In this document: positions 1 through 5,420 of the stretch, piece after piece
How positions within the stretch are numbered: position 1 is the first letter of the stretch
How the letters are laid out: the number at the start of each line of letters is the position of its first letter
NCBI GenBank assembly: GCA_022564455.1
Contig: JADFLK010000148.1
Span: forward strand, 1 to 5,984
Reading direction: 5' to 3'
Length of the DNA stretch: 5,984 bases
Origin: Bacteroidota bacterium
GTDB lineage: Bacteria > Bacteroidota > Rhodothermia > Rhodothermales > Rubricoccaceae
Position numbers and translations under genes: made by a program
Notes under the pieces: model-generated
Databases searched by the model: none
The model's input: the letters and a program-made list of their open reading frames with translations, nothing else
What the model was told of the DNA's origin: nothing

Positions 1-578
1 TCCGGTACGTCAGGAATTTCCGCCTCCGGTATCTGGGCAAACCACGTCTGAACCTCTGTGGGCGTGATCTTGATCTCACGTAGCCGCCGCGACTGGTACT
101 GCTGCGCCATCAGTTGCCGGCGCACGTCATCGCGGAAGCTGGCCTTGATCTCCTCAATGGTGCGGCCGTAGTACGCGGTCAACTCGTCTTCGCCACCGAG
201 TTGCGCCGCAAGGGAGGCCGTTCGCGCGTCGAGTTGCCGATTCACCTGATCGTCGGAGATGTTGATCGTCGTGTCGCGCATTGCCCGCGCCAGCACCACC
301 TTCTGATTTACGAGTTCATCCAGAGCTCGGCTCCACTCATCATCCGGAATCGTAGTCAAAGGGGTCTGCGATGCAGACAGAGCTACCGCGTTTACTTCAG
401 ACGCCAGGACGGGCTCCGTACCGATCACGGCCACGATCTCGTCGAGGACTGTGCCGGGGGCTATTTGGGCGTGGGCCGGAAACACGCCGGTTACGACCGG
501 TGCCAGGATCAGAGCCATCGCCAAACAACGGCGGAGGCTGCGGGGCAGGGAGTTCAATCGGATAAAGGGCATATACAT
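1..578 (-). CDS. surA: SurA-family periplasmic chaperone / peptidyl-prolyl isomerase, N-terminal part (3' end beyond window)
   Basis: Periplasmic chaperone that in its family binds unfolded outer-membrane proteins and hands them to the BAM complex; parvulin domains isomerise X-Pro bonds. The window holds the first 192 codons and the gene continues past the left edge. Residues 1-37 form a type I signal peptide: basic stretch (PRSLRR), hydrophobic core (about 19-33) and an AHA cleavage site before Q38. Residues 44-68 (LDEIVAVIGTEPVLASEV) are the hallmark opening of mature SurA, followed by the helical chaperone N-domain (LDELVNQKVVLARA, then DDVRRQLMAQQY around 150-160). The segment from about 171 (ITPTEVQTWF) is the usual linker into the first parvulin domain, which lies outside the window, so catalytic residues cannot be judged. 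A second in-frame ATG lies at 572-570; neither start has a clear Shine-Dalgarno. The start is 13 bases after the stop of the upstream lipoprotein gene, so the two are probably co-transcribed. Confidence 0.9.
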   Translation of the reverse strand, partial: MYMPFIRLNSLPRSLRRCLAMALILAPVVTGVFPAHAQIAPGTVLDEIVAVIGTEPVLASEVNAVALSASQTPLTTIPDDEWSRALDELVNQKVVLARAMRDTTINISDDQVNRQLDARTASLAAQLGGEDELTAYYGRTIEEIKASFRDDVRRQLMAQQYQSRRLREIKITPTEVQTWFAQIPEAEIPDVP

Positions 579-591
579 GGGAAGGATTCGG

Positions 592-1467
592 TTAGCGGAT
601 TTCCAGGCGTCCGTCTAATTCGGCTTCGTTCTTTAGCTGCTGAATCTGCCGGGCCAGCATGGTGTTTCGCTTTTCGATGGCAAGTCGTTGCCGAAGTTCT
701 TCACGGATCCAGGCGAGCTCAGGTGTGATCCCGGCGCTTACCCGATTAACGATCTGGAGCACATGATGGTGCCCTCCTGATTCGAAGACGCTGCTGACTT
801 CACCGGTTTCAAGGATGCGGCCTCGCCGCCCAATCGTTTCGTCGATGCCGCGCAGGCGGTTTTCAGGAAGGTACTGGGACGACAGTGCTCGTGCGCCTTC
901 GGGGTCTGATGCAAATTCCTGGGCAGTCAGGTTCCAGAGCGAATCGGCGAAGGGGGAGTTTCGCGCACGTACCATTGCAATCCGGCCCATTTGTGCGCGG
1001 GCAGCATCGTCCGTAGTAAGCAAACGAATCTGCACATATGGCTCTCGGAGTGCTAGCTGTTGACGATTGGCCTCGTAGTAGGATCGTATTTCTTCGTCCG
1101 TCGGCTCCTCGGCATTGGCCTCAAAAAAACGGTCGATCAATGCTGCAGCGAGCACAGCCCGCTCGCTTTCAGCAAGCTGGCGGCGGATGTCATCCTGCGA
1201 AGTAAGGCCTCGCCGCCGGGCCTCCTGTGCCAGAAGGCGGCTGTGTACCCACTGCTCGATAACCTGCTGCCGTGCCGTTAAGCTGTCGAGGCCCGCAGGA
1301 AGCACATCAAGGGCTTCAGCTACATCCTGCTCACTTAAGTACTCGGCGCCCACTCGTGCCGCGAAATCGCCTGTAGATGCCGAATCTTGGCGACCGCACC
1401 CGGCAACGCATCCTGCCATGAGCAGGATGGCCAGAGCCGGAACGGGTAGACGGAAAAACGCGAGCAA
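592..1467 (-). CDS. SurA-like secreted lipoprotein with degenerate parvulin domain
   Basis: Predicted envelope lipoprotein of 291 residues related to SurA/PpiC folding factors. Residues 1-24 are a lipoprotein signal with two possible lipidation cysteines, C20 (MAGC) and C24 (VAGC, the better lipobox). Residues 36-120 resemble the SurA N-domain: ARVGAEYLSEQDVAEAL, then a helical part with VIEQWVHSRLLAQEARRRGL. Residues 143-243 occupy the place of a parvulin domain: a first strand YVQIRLLTT and a last strand GHHHVLQIVNRV after GEVSSVFES. The usual SHIL histidine and GGDLG motif are absent, so I infer a chaperone or scaffold rather than an active isomerase. The C-terminus (250-285) is a charged helix that could pack on the N-domain as in SurA. 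It is the middle gene of the chaperone cluster. No ATG is in frame before codon 17, which is too late for the signal peptide, so TTG at 1467 is taken as start; CTG at 1485 is also possible. Confidence 0.8.
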   Translation of the reverse strand: MLAFFRLPVPALAILLMAGCVAGCGRQDSASTGDFAARVGAEYLSEQDVAEALDVLPAGLDSLTARQQVIEQWVHSRLLAQEARRRGLTSQDDIRRQLAESERAVLAAALIDRFFEANAEEPTDEEIRSYYEANRQQLALREPYVQIRLLTTDDAARAQMGRIAMVRARNSPFADSLWNLTAQEFASDPEGARALSSQYLPENRLRGIDETIGRRGRILETGEVSSVFESGGHHHVLQIVNRVSAGITPELAWIREELRQRLAIEKRNTMLARQIQQLKNEAELDGRLEIR

Positions 1468-1548
1468 AAAATGAAAGGTCCGCAGGATTCCAGAGTGAGG
1501 GCGGAAACCCAGCGGGCGTCGTGTAGGAAGACAGGCGTAAACAGGTAG

Positions 1549-3615
1549 TTATTGCCCGGACATTTGAGTTGAGTCTGACCCCGTGACGTCAATGGATCCC
1601 ATTCGAGGCTCCTTGAAAGCCCCCACAAGCCGGTTCGGGTAGGTGGTTGTCTGGTACTGCGCTCTGAGGCGCTCCACCCAATAGCCTTCCAGTACTTCCT
1701 GGTATTCCGTTACGAGCTCGGCGCGAGCCTCCGTAAACGTCTTGAGGCGAGGCGCCTCGATGGCGTCGAGGTAGTAGATGGCGAGCCGGCTGCGCTCTGG
1801 CACGACGTCGGATCGTTGGCCGACTTCAAGGCTGAGGGCTGCATCCAGCGGTGAGCTCGTTGAGTCGGCAATAAACAGCGTATCCAGCCGAAGGGTTAGT
1901 GTCGATTCCTCATAGCGTGCCAGGATTTCCTGCGCGTCGTGGCCGGCGTCGAGGTCGGCTGAGACCAACGTCAGCATCGAGTCGCTGGGGCTGGTGAAGG
2001 CCAGCACGCGGCGGCGCTCGGGCCAGTTGTACCGGTCTTCGCGGCCCGTATGGTATGCGCGGAGGCCTTCAACATCCTGCGCCGCAGGTGTCCACACGGA
2101 GTCCTCAGAGATTCGGAAGAGAAGGACGCCGTCCACGTACTGCCCAAGCAGGGTGCGGAAGGCAGGATCACGTTCTTCGAGGGTGTTCAGGGCGTGGTTG
2201 AAGCCCTGGTCGGCAAGGTAGTTATCCATTTCGGTGTGGAACTGCGCTACCTGATCCGCGCCGGGGCGAACGCCGGATCGTGTGAGGTGCGTCCGGAATA
2301 CCTCAAATGTGAACGACGTGTCGCCGACCGTGGCAAAGCTCGCCTCGGACAGATCCCCAAACCCGTCCCTCCGAAGCTGGAGAAAGAGAGAGTCGGCGTC
2401 GAACAGGCGGATGGCTGCCTCCACGAGGCCGGGGTCGAAGGTATATCCGGCGGCTTCGAGTTCTTCTTCGCCGATCTGGCGGCGGCGGATTGCCGTGCGA
2501 GGCAAATCGTTGGCGAGGCGCTTCAGGTCGGGAAGGGCTTCCTCGTACGTCGGTAGCTCCTTGCGCTCCTCAAGGCGAATAAGATGGAAGCCGAAGCGAG
2601 ATGCAACGATGTCCGCAATGTCGCCCACGTTTTCGAGTGCAAAGACCGCTTCGTTGAAAGACTCCACCATCCGGCCTACGCCAAAGAAGCCAAGGTCGCC
2701 ACCTTCGCGGCCGGAGGCTACGTCGTCGGAGTACTGGCGGGCCAGCGTGGCGAAGTCCTCGCCGGCCTCGATGCGCATTTCCAGTTCTTCGAGCGTCGTA
2801 CGCGCGGCAGTCGTGTCATCTGCTGTGTCGCCCTGAATACGAATCAGAATGTGGCTCGCGCGGATCTCAGCCGTACGCGGCCGGCGGTCGTTGACCTTAA
2901 TAAGGTGATACCCGAAGCGCGTCCGGACGGGGCCTACCATTTCGCCGACGGCCGCTCCGTATGCGGCATCTTCGAAACCCTGCACCATGCGCCCACCCGT
3001 GAAATAGCCAAGGTTGCCCCGGTTGCGGCGGGCAGAGGGATCCTCAGAGCGAAGGAAGGCCATCTCCTCGAAGTCCGATCCCGCGTTTATGGAATCGCGC
3101 AGGCCAATGACCCGGTTGAAGGCGAGGAGGGTGTCTTCGGGAGATGCGTTCTCGTCGGCGCGGATCAGCAGGTGGCTCACGTCGATCTCTTCTCGCTGCT
3201 TCTCGTAGAGGTCCGCAATGATGTCGTCAAGAACAGCCTGGTCGGTGAAATACGGCCGCGCCAACTGGTCGCGGTACTCCGCCATCTCCGCAATAATCGT
3301 GGAATCCCGATCGAGGCCGAGTTCCCGCGCCTGGCGGACCTTCAGTCGGAAGTTGACGTACCGTTCGAGGAAGTCTTGATAGGCGCCCAGAGAGTCATCG
3401 GTAGCGCTTGCCCGATCTCCGTTGGCTGCTATGTAAGCATCCTCAAACGCATTCAGTGTAAGTGTGTCGCCCAATGATTCGGCGACGATGAGGTCTGGAT
3501 CGGTAGGGTCGATCTGCACGGCAGGCATCGAACCGCTACATCCTGAGAGGATGGGGACCGTAAGGCCAACGGCGACGGCGAGTGCGGGAAGCAAACGAAT
3601 AAAAGTGTTGCGCAT
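1549..3615 (-). CDS. Lipoprotein peptidyl-prolyl cis-trans isomerase with two parvulin domains
   Basis: Predicted envelope foldase of 688 residues. The ATG at 3615 is chosen because it opens a perfect lipoprotein signal: MRNTFIRLLP, a hydrophobic core, then lipobox LSGC with lipidated C26. The reading frame stays open 115 codons further upstream, but that stretch is low-quality repeat-containing sequence. Residues 50-140 are a SurA-type helical N-domain. Parvulin domain 1 spans about 144-243 (SHLL with H148, GNLGYF at 200-205, FGYHLIK with H237). Domain 2 spans about 250-350 (SHILIRI with H255, GGDLGFF at 305-311, FGFHLIRLEER with H344). Both keep the core histidines, so both look catalytically competent. 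The C-terminal part (about 380-660) has a SVWTPAAQDVEGLRAYH block and YNWPERRR, features I associate with Bacteroidota PpiC/SurA proteins, and may include a third, eroded parvulin-like fold. It is the first gene of the minus-strand cluster, followed after 81 bases by the second lipoprotein. No Shine-Dalgarno is visible. Family certain, exact substrate unknown. Confidence 0.92.
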   Translation of the reverse strand: MRNTFIRLLPALAVAVGLTVPILSGCSGSMPAVQIDPTDPDLIVAESLGDTLTLNAFEDAYIAANGDRASATDDSLGAYQDFLERYVNFRLKVRQARELGLDRDSTIIAEMAEYRDQLARPYFTDQAVLDDIIADLYEKQREEIDVSHLLIRADENASPEDTLLAFNRVIGLRDSINAGSDFEEMAFLRSEDPSARRNRGNLGYFTGGRMVQGFEDAAYGAAVGEMVGPVRTRFGYHLIKVNDRRPRTAEIRASHILIRIQGDTADDTTAARTTLEELEMRIEAGEDFATLARQYSDDVASGREGGDLGFFGVGRMVESFNEAVFALENVGDIADIVASRFGFHLIRLEERKELPTYEEALPDLKRLANDLPRTAIRRRQIGEEELEAAGYTFDPGLVEAAIRLFDADSLFLQLRRDGFGDLSEASFATVGDTSFTFEVFRTHLTRSGVRPGADQVAQFHTEMDNYLADQGFNHALNTLEERDPAFRTLLGQYVDGVLLFRISEDSVWTPAAQDVEGLRAYHTGREDRYNWPERRRVLAFTSPSDSMLTLVSADLDAGHDAQEILARYEESTLTLRLDTLFIADSTSSPLDAALSLEVGQRSDVVPERSRLAIYYLDAIEAPRLKTFTEARAELVTEYQEVLEGYWVERLRAQYQTTTYPNRLVGAFKEPRMGSIDVTGSDSTQMSGQ

Positions 3616-3672
3616 CTGTGCGGCTGGTTTGGAGTGTTTGGGGGAATGAGGCGGATATCGCTGCGCCCACGT

Positions 3673-3688
3673 CCTCCGAGTTCGGAGG
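3673..3688. promoter_or_regulatory. Perfect inverted repeat, candidate operator or 5'-UTR hairpin
   Basis: CCTCCGA and TCGGAGG are perfect 7-base inverted arms separated by GT. The element sits 57 bases upstream of the ATG of the two-parvulin lipoprotein gene, in its likely promoter or 5' leader. The two-base spacing suits a dimeric regulator site; as RNA it would be a short stem. The arms contain CCTCC and GGAGG, resembling anti-Shine-Dalgarno and Shine-Dalgarno sequence, but at this distance from the start the element is not itself a ribosome site. The symmetry is seen directly; the role is inferred. Confidence 0.4.
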
Positions 3689-3829
3689 CAACTGGGAAGC
3701 AGAAAGCCTGCGAAAATACTCACGTGGCATGGCCTAGTTAGTGTTCCACATCGTAAAGCTGTAGCGAAAAGAGATGTGGCGATAAGATGAAGAGGCCGGG
3801 AATCTGTCGGATTCACGGCGTAGGTCGTA

Positions 3830-3852
3830 GAGACGACCCGGTGGGGCGTCTC
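3830..3852. repeat. Imperfect hairpin, possibly one copy of a dispersed intergenic repeat
   Basis: GAGACGACCC (3830-3839) pairs with GGGGCGTCTC (3843-3852) around a GGT loop, with a single A/G mismatch, giving six plus three base pairs. The left arm can instead pair backwards: GGTCGT (3823-3828) with ACGACC (3833-3838) around AGAG. A weaker 5-bp stem, GAATC/GATTC, lies at 3800-3814. There is no T-run on either side, so it is not a standard intrinsic terminator. GTAGAGACG-type hairpins recall small intergenic repeats found in many copies in other bacteria; whether this one is repeated elsewhere cannot be seen from one window. Confidence 0.45.
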
Positions 3853-3978
3853 AGGGTGAAGGGTGAAATCAAAAAGTTTCCTGTTCTCCGATATCCGATA
3901 TCCCACATCTGATATCCCACAGCCGAAACCGCATCCCCTGATCCCTGATTCATAGAGCAACTTTCCGATACCACAAGG
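3853..3978. repeat. Degenerate heptamer tandem array
   Basis: Cutting the sequence every 7 bases from 3853 gives AGGGTGA, AGGGTGA, two diverged units and CTGTTCT, then from 3888 CCGATAT, CCGATAT, CCCACAT, CTGATAT, CCCACAG, CCGAAAC, CGCATCC, CCTGATC, CCTGATT, CATAGAG, CAACTTT, CCGATAC, CACAAGG. All 13 units from 3888 begin with C and most have A at position 4. CCGATAC at 3965 is still in the register of CCGATAT at 3888. Two perfect adjacent pairs (AGGGTGA twice, CCGATAT twice) anchor the period. Short heptamer arrays are known from cyanobacteria as STRR sequences; this is similar in style, and no common origin is claimed. The array ends about 50 bases before the sigma factor start. Confidence 0.6.
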
Positions 3979-4030
3979 GTCTTACACAACACACGGATAC
4001 ACCCCCGACGGCCGAGCGACTGGCAAACAT

Positions 4031-4657
4031 ATGCCGCAATCCGACAACATGCTCATCGAGGCCTTCCAACAGGGCGACGAGTTCGCCTTTGTGGCGCTAT
4101 ACAACCGCTACAAAGGGCCTGTATACGCGTTCTGCGCCAAGATGCTACTTGACCGAGCCGCTGCGCAGGATGTAATGCAGGAGACGTTTGTCCGCGTGTA
4201 CGAGCACCGGCAACGCCTCAGGAGAGCCGGATCGTTCAAGTCGTGGCTGTTTACGATCGCGCGCAACCAGTGCCTGAACACCCTGCGCCGCTCCAACCGC
4301 TACACGGAGTTTGATGAGACTGCCGCGGACGTTCATGCCTTTGACGGTGAGACACCCTTCGCGCGGCTGATGAAATCGGAGCAGGTGGAACTCGTCAACC
4401 GCTTCCTCAAGGAACTGTCGCCCGAATACCGTGAAGTGCTCGTCCTCCGCGAGTACCAGAACCTCTCCTACGATGAGATCGCCGCCGTTACACGCAATGC
4501 GGTTTCATCCGTCAAGAGCCGCTTGTTCAAGGCCCGGCGCAAGCTGGGGCAGTTTCTCCAGCCTTGGGTAGAGCCGGAGGGCGAGCACCCAAACCCCGAA
4601 ACCCCTGATTCCGAACTCGAGCCGCATCATAAACAGGTGTTGAGGAACGTGTCATGA
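4031..4657 (+). CDS. ECF-type RNA polymerase sigma-70 factor
   Basis: Alternative sigma factor that redirects RNA polymerase to a small regulon, normally held inactive by an anti-sigma factor. The 208 residues show the two ECF domains. Region 2 lies at about 19-90: LYNRYKGPVYAFC, then the core-binding and -10 segment AAQDVMQETFVRVYEH at 44-59 and the GSFKSWLFTIARNQCLNTLRR stretch. Region 4 lies at about 115-173: LKELSPEYREVLVLREYQNLSYDEIAAV, with the -35 recognition helix ending VSSVKSRLFKARRKL. The linker is short and there is no region 1 or 3, as expected. A C-terminal tail of about 30 residues, rich in Pro and Glu and probably unstructured, follows. The ATG at 4031 gives a normal N-terminus (NMLIEAFQQGDEFAF) but lacks a Shine-Dalgarno. 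The stop TGA overlaps an ATG at 4654, and the membrane anti-sigma gene begins 25 bases on, a typical sigma/anti-sigma operon. The stimulus and ECF subgroup cannot be told from sequence alone. Confidence 0.94.
   Translation: MPQSDNMLIEAFQQGDEFAFVALYNRYKGPVYAFCAKMLLDRAAAQDVMQETFVRVYEHRQRLRRAGSFKSWLFTIARNQCLNTLRRSNRYTEFDETAADVHAFDGETPFARLMKSEQVELVNRFLKELSPEYREVLVLREYQNLSYDEIAAVTRNAVSSVKSRLFKARRKLGQFLQPWVEPEGEHPNPETPDSELEPHHKQVLRNVS
4642..4646 (+). promoter_or_regulatory. Shine-Dalgarno-like site for the 4654 ATG
   Basis: GAGGA lies 7 bases before the ATG at 4654, inside the last codons of the sigma factor gene. Spacing is ideal and AGGA matches the ribosomal consensus over four bases. It is better placed than anything upstream of the sigma factor itself, which is the main argument that the 10-codon minicistron is translated. 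Confidence 0.4.
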
Positions 4658-4686
4658 CTGAATCGAACGAGGGTACGATCCTATGA
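4654..4686 (+). CDS. Possible 10-codon minicistron linking sigma and anti-sigma genes
   Basis: The frame starting at 4654 encodes MTESNEGTIL and stops with TGA at 4684-4686. Its ATG overlaps the sigma factor stop in an ATGA (4654-4657), and its stop overlaps the anti-sigma ATG in a second ATGA (4683-4686). It has a Shine-Dalgarno-like GAGGA 7 bases upstream. The peptide has no recognisable function; a role in translational coupling between the two genes is inferred. Alternatives are chance, or the relic of an older anti-sigma start separated from the present frame by an indel. Confidence 0.35.
   Translation: MTESNEGTIL
4669..4673 (+). promoter_or_regulatory. Shine-Dalgarno-like site for the anti-sigma gene
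   Basis: GAGGG ends 9 bases before the ATG at 4683 and supports that start over the in-frame ATG at 4719 (codon 13), which has only an AGGA placed too close, two bases away. The site lies within the 10-codon minicistron, so ribosomes translating that frame would pass over it. Confidence 0.45.
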
Positions 4687-5195
4687 AAAAGTCTTCCGAG
4701 GCAAGCCGCACCAGGACCATGTGTACCGATCATCATTTCGAGCGACTCCTGAATCTGTACGCCGATGGCGAACTGCCAGGCGGCAAGCAGGCCGAGTTGT
4801 TCGCCCACCTATCGATGTGCGCCGCCTGCCGGGAGCAGTTCAACGTGTTGCTGGCCTTCCGCTTGGTTTCACGGCAGGAGACGTTCATCGTACCGCCCGC
4901 AGTTGATGAAGCTGTATTCGCACGCATCGACCGGATTCGCCGCGCCCCGCGTTTCGCACCGAATCGCGTTTCGGAGCACAAATTCTTCGGCGGACAGATT
5001 CACCGGCATGTGTCTTTCCGGTCAGCGCTCCTTGCGGCCGTCGTGCTGATTGTGTTTGGCCTTGCAGTTCGCCCCAATCCAACGCCCGATGCGACTGCCT
5101 TAACGTACCATGTGACTGAGACCGTCATTGACGATGGAGCCCTTTACATCATTGGCCCAGGGGTTACGGTAGAGGGGAAGAGACTGGGCCGGTGA
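4683..5195 (+). CDS. Membrane-anchored zinc-finger anti-sigma factor
   Basis: Cognate inhibitor of the preceding ECF sigma factor: in this family the cytoplasmic N-domain binds the sigma factor and a membrane segment links it to envelope signals. The 170-residue protein has a ZAS/zf-HC2 domain at about 14-60: C14 with H17/H18, the LLNLYADGELP stretch, and the HX3CX2C motif H42-C46-C49 (HLSMCAAC), which would bind zinc or act as a redox switch. Residues 115-129 (ALLAAVVLIVFGLAV) form one transmembrane helix, preceded by a basic segment (RHVSFR), so the N-terminus is predicted inside. Only about 40 residues lie outside (TYHVTETVIDDGALYIIGPG), too few for a large sensor domain. It is therefore unclear whether release works by proteolysis, zinc/thiol chemistry or a partner protein. 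The gene follows the sigma gene after 25 bases. The start at 4683 is supported by a GAGGG site; Met13 is an alternative just before C14. Confidence 0.88.
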   Translation: MKKSSEASRTRTMCTDHHFERLLNLYADGELPGGKQAELFAHLSMCAACREQFNVLLAFRLVSRQETFIVPPAVDEAVFARIDRIRRAPRFAPNRVSEHKFFGGQIHRHVSFRSALLAAVVLIVFGLAVRPNPTPDATALTYHVTETVIDDGALYIIGPGVTVEGKRLGR

Positions 5196-5225
5196 CGAGC
5201 CAAAATCACATCGCGGCGGCTTACG

Positions 5226-5307
5226 ATGGGCCTGTTTAGGTGCCAAAAACGTAAAGTCTCAGTTCAAGGGGGCGGATGAGACAAACGGGCATTTTGGCCC
5301 ATTGGCA
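5226..5307. repeat. Overlapping inverted repeats after the anti-sigma gene
   Basis: The 225-base gap after the anti-sigma gene contains competing complementary arms: ATGGGCC (5226-5232) with GGCCCAT (5296-5302), GCCAAAA (5242-5248) with TTTTGGC (5292-5298), TGCCAA (5241-5246) with TTGGCA (5302-5307), and a local GGGC/GCCC stem (5287-5300). They cannot all form together. No stem is followed by a T-run, so a simple intrinsic terminator is not supported; a structured 3' region is possible. Confidence 0.3.
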
Positions 5308-5363
5308 TGTTTAATTCGGCGCTTCGTCGCAGAAGATGCGCAGATCCGGTATGAATCGGGGCG

Positions 5364-5395
5364 TTGGGCGGAGCGGTGCGGGCTTTGTATTCTTG
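5364..5395 (+). promoter_or_regulatory. Weak candidate Bacteroidota-type promoter
   Basis: TATTCTTG at 5388-5395 matches the Bacteroidota -7 consensus TAnnTTTG with one mismatch, and TTGG at 5364-5367 lies 20 bases upstream, close to the usual -33 spacing. The element ends 25 bases before the ATG at 5421. The match is short and could be chance; it matters only as the best-placed candidate for the following gene. Confidence 0.25.
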
Positions 5396-5420
5396 CGTCC
5401 GATTCCCACAACCGCCGTCC

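Larger units (their letters stand above)
3616..4030. other. Divergent intergenic region with repeats, no convincing gene
   Basis: About 415 bases separate the chaperone operon (minus) from the sigma factor gene (plus), so promoters for both should lie here. A minus-strand frame is open from 3960 into the chaperone gene, but its translation lacks any domain and would bury the lipoprotein signal, so I treat it as non-coding. The region carries a 7-bp inverted repeat (3673-3688), small hairpins (3800-3814, 3823-3838), a larger imperfect hairpin (3830-3852) and a 7-base-periodic array (3853-3978). No promoter matching the sigma-70 or Bacteroidota consensus could be assigned with confidence. Confidence 0.75.

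Noticed and set aside
114..728. Plus-strand frame of 204 codons across the surA start and the preceding gene
   Set aside because: It is antisense to both genes; the minus-strand frames encode a signal peptide and a SurA N-domain, while this translation shows no domain.
1335..1628. Minus-strand 97-codon frame across the junction of the two lipoprotein genes
   Set aside because: It overlaps the ends of both genes in another frame and has no signal, domain or ribosome site.
2584..3477. Long plus-strand reading frame (297 codons) opposite the two-parvulin lipoprotein gene
   Set aside because: It is wholly antisense to a well-supported gene with recognisable domains, its translation shows no domain, and open antisense frames are common in GC-rich coding sequence.
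3711..3718. TATTTTCG on the minus strand as a -7 element for the chaperone operon
   Set aside because: It matches the Bacteroidota consensus with one mismatch, but no TTTG or other -33/-35 element lies at the right distance.
3616..3960. 115-codon upstream extension of the two-parvulin lipoprotein gene from a TTG at 3960
   Set aside because: It runs through hairpins and the heptamer array, and would bury a clear lipoprotein signal peptide that begins at the ATG at 3615.
3853..3978. Heptamer array as a CRISPR array
   Set aside because: The units are contiguous 7-base repeats with no spacers and no cas genes nearby.
3962..3988. TTTCCG with TACACA as a promoter for the sigma factor gene
   Set aside because: Both hexamers match the consensus poorly and the 15-base spacing is short; part of it belongs to the heptamer array.
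5287..5300. GGGC/GCCC stem as an intrinsic terminator for the sigma operon
   Set aside because: The stem has only four base pairs and no T-run follows.
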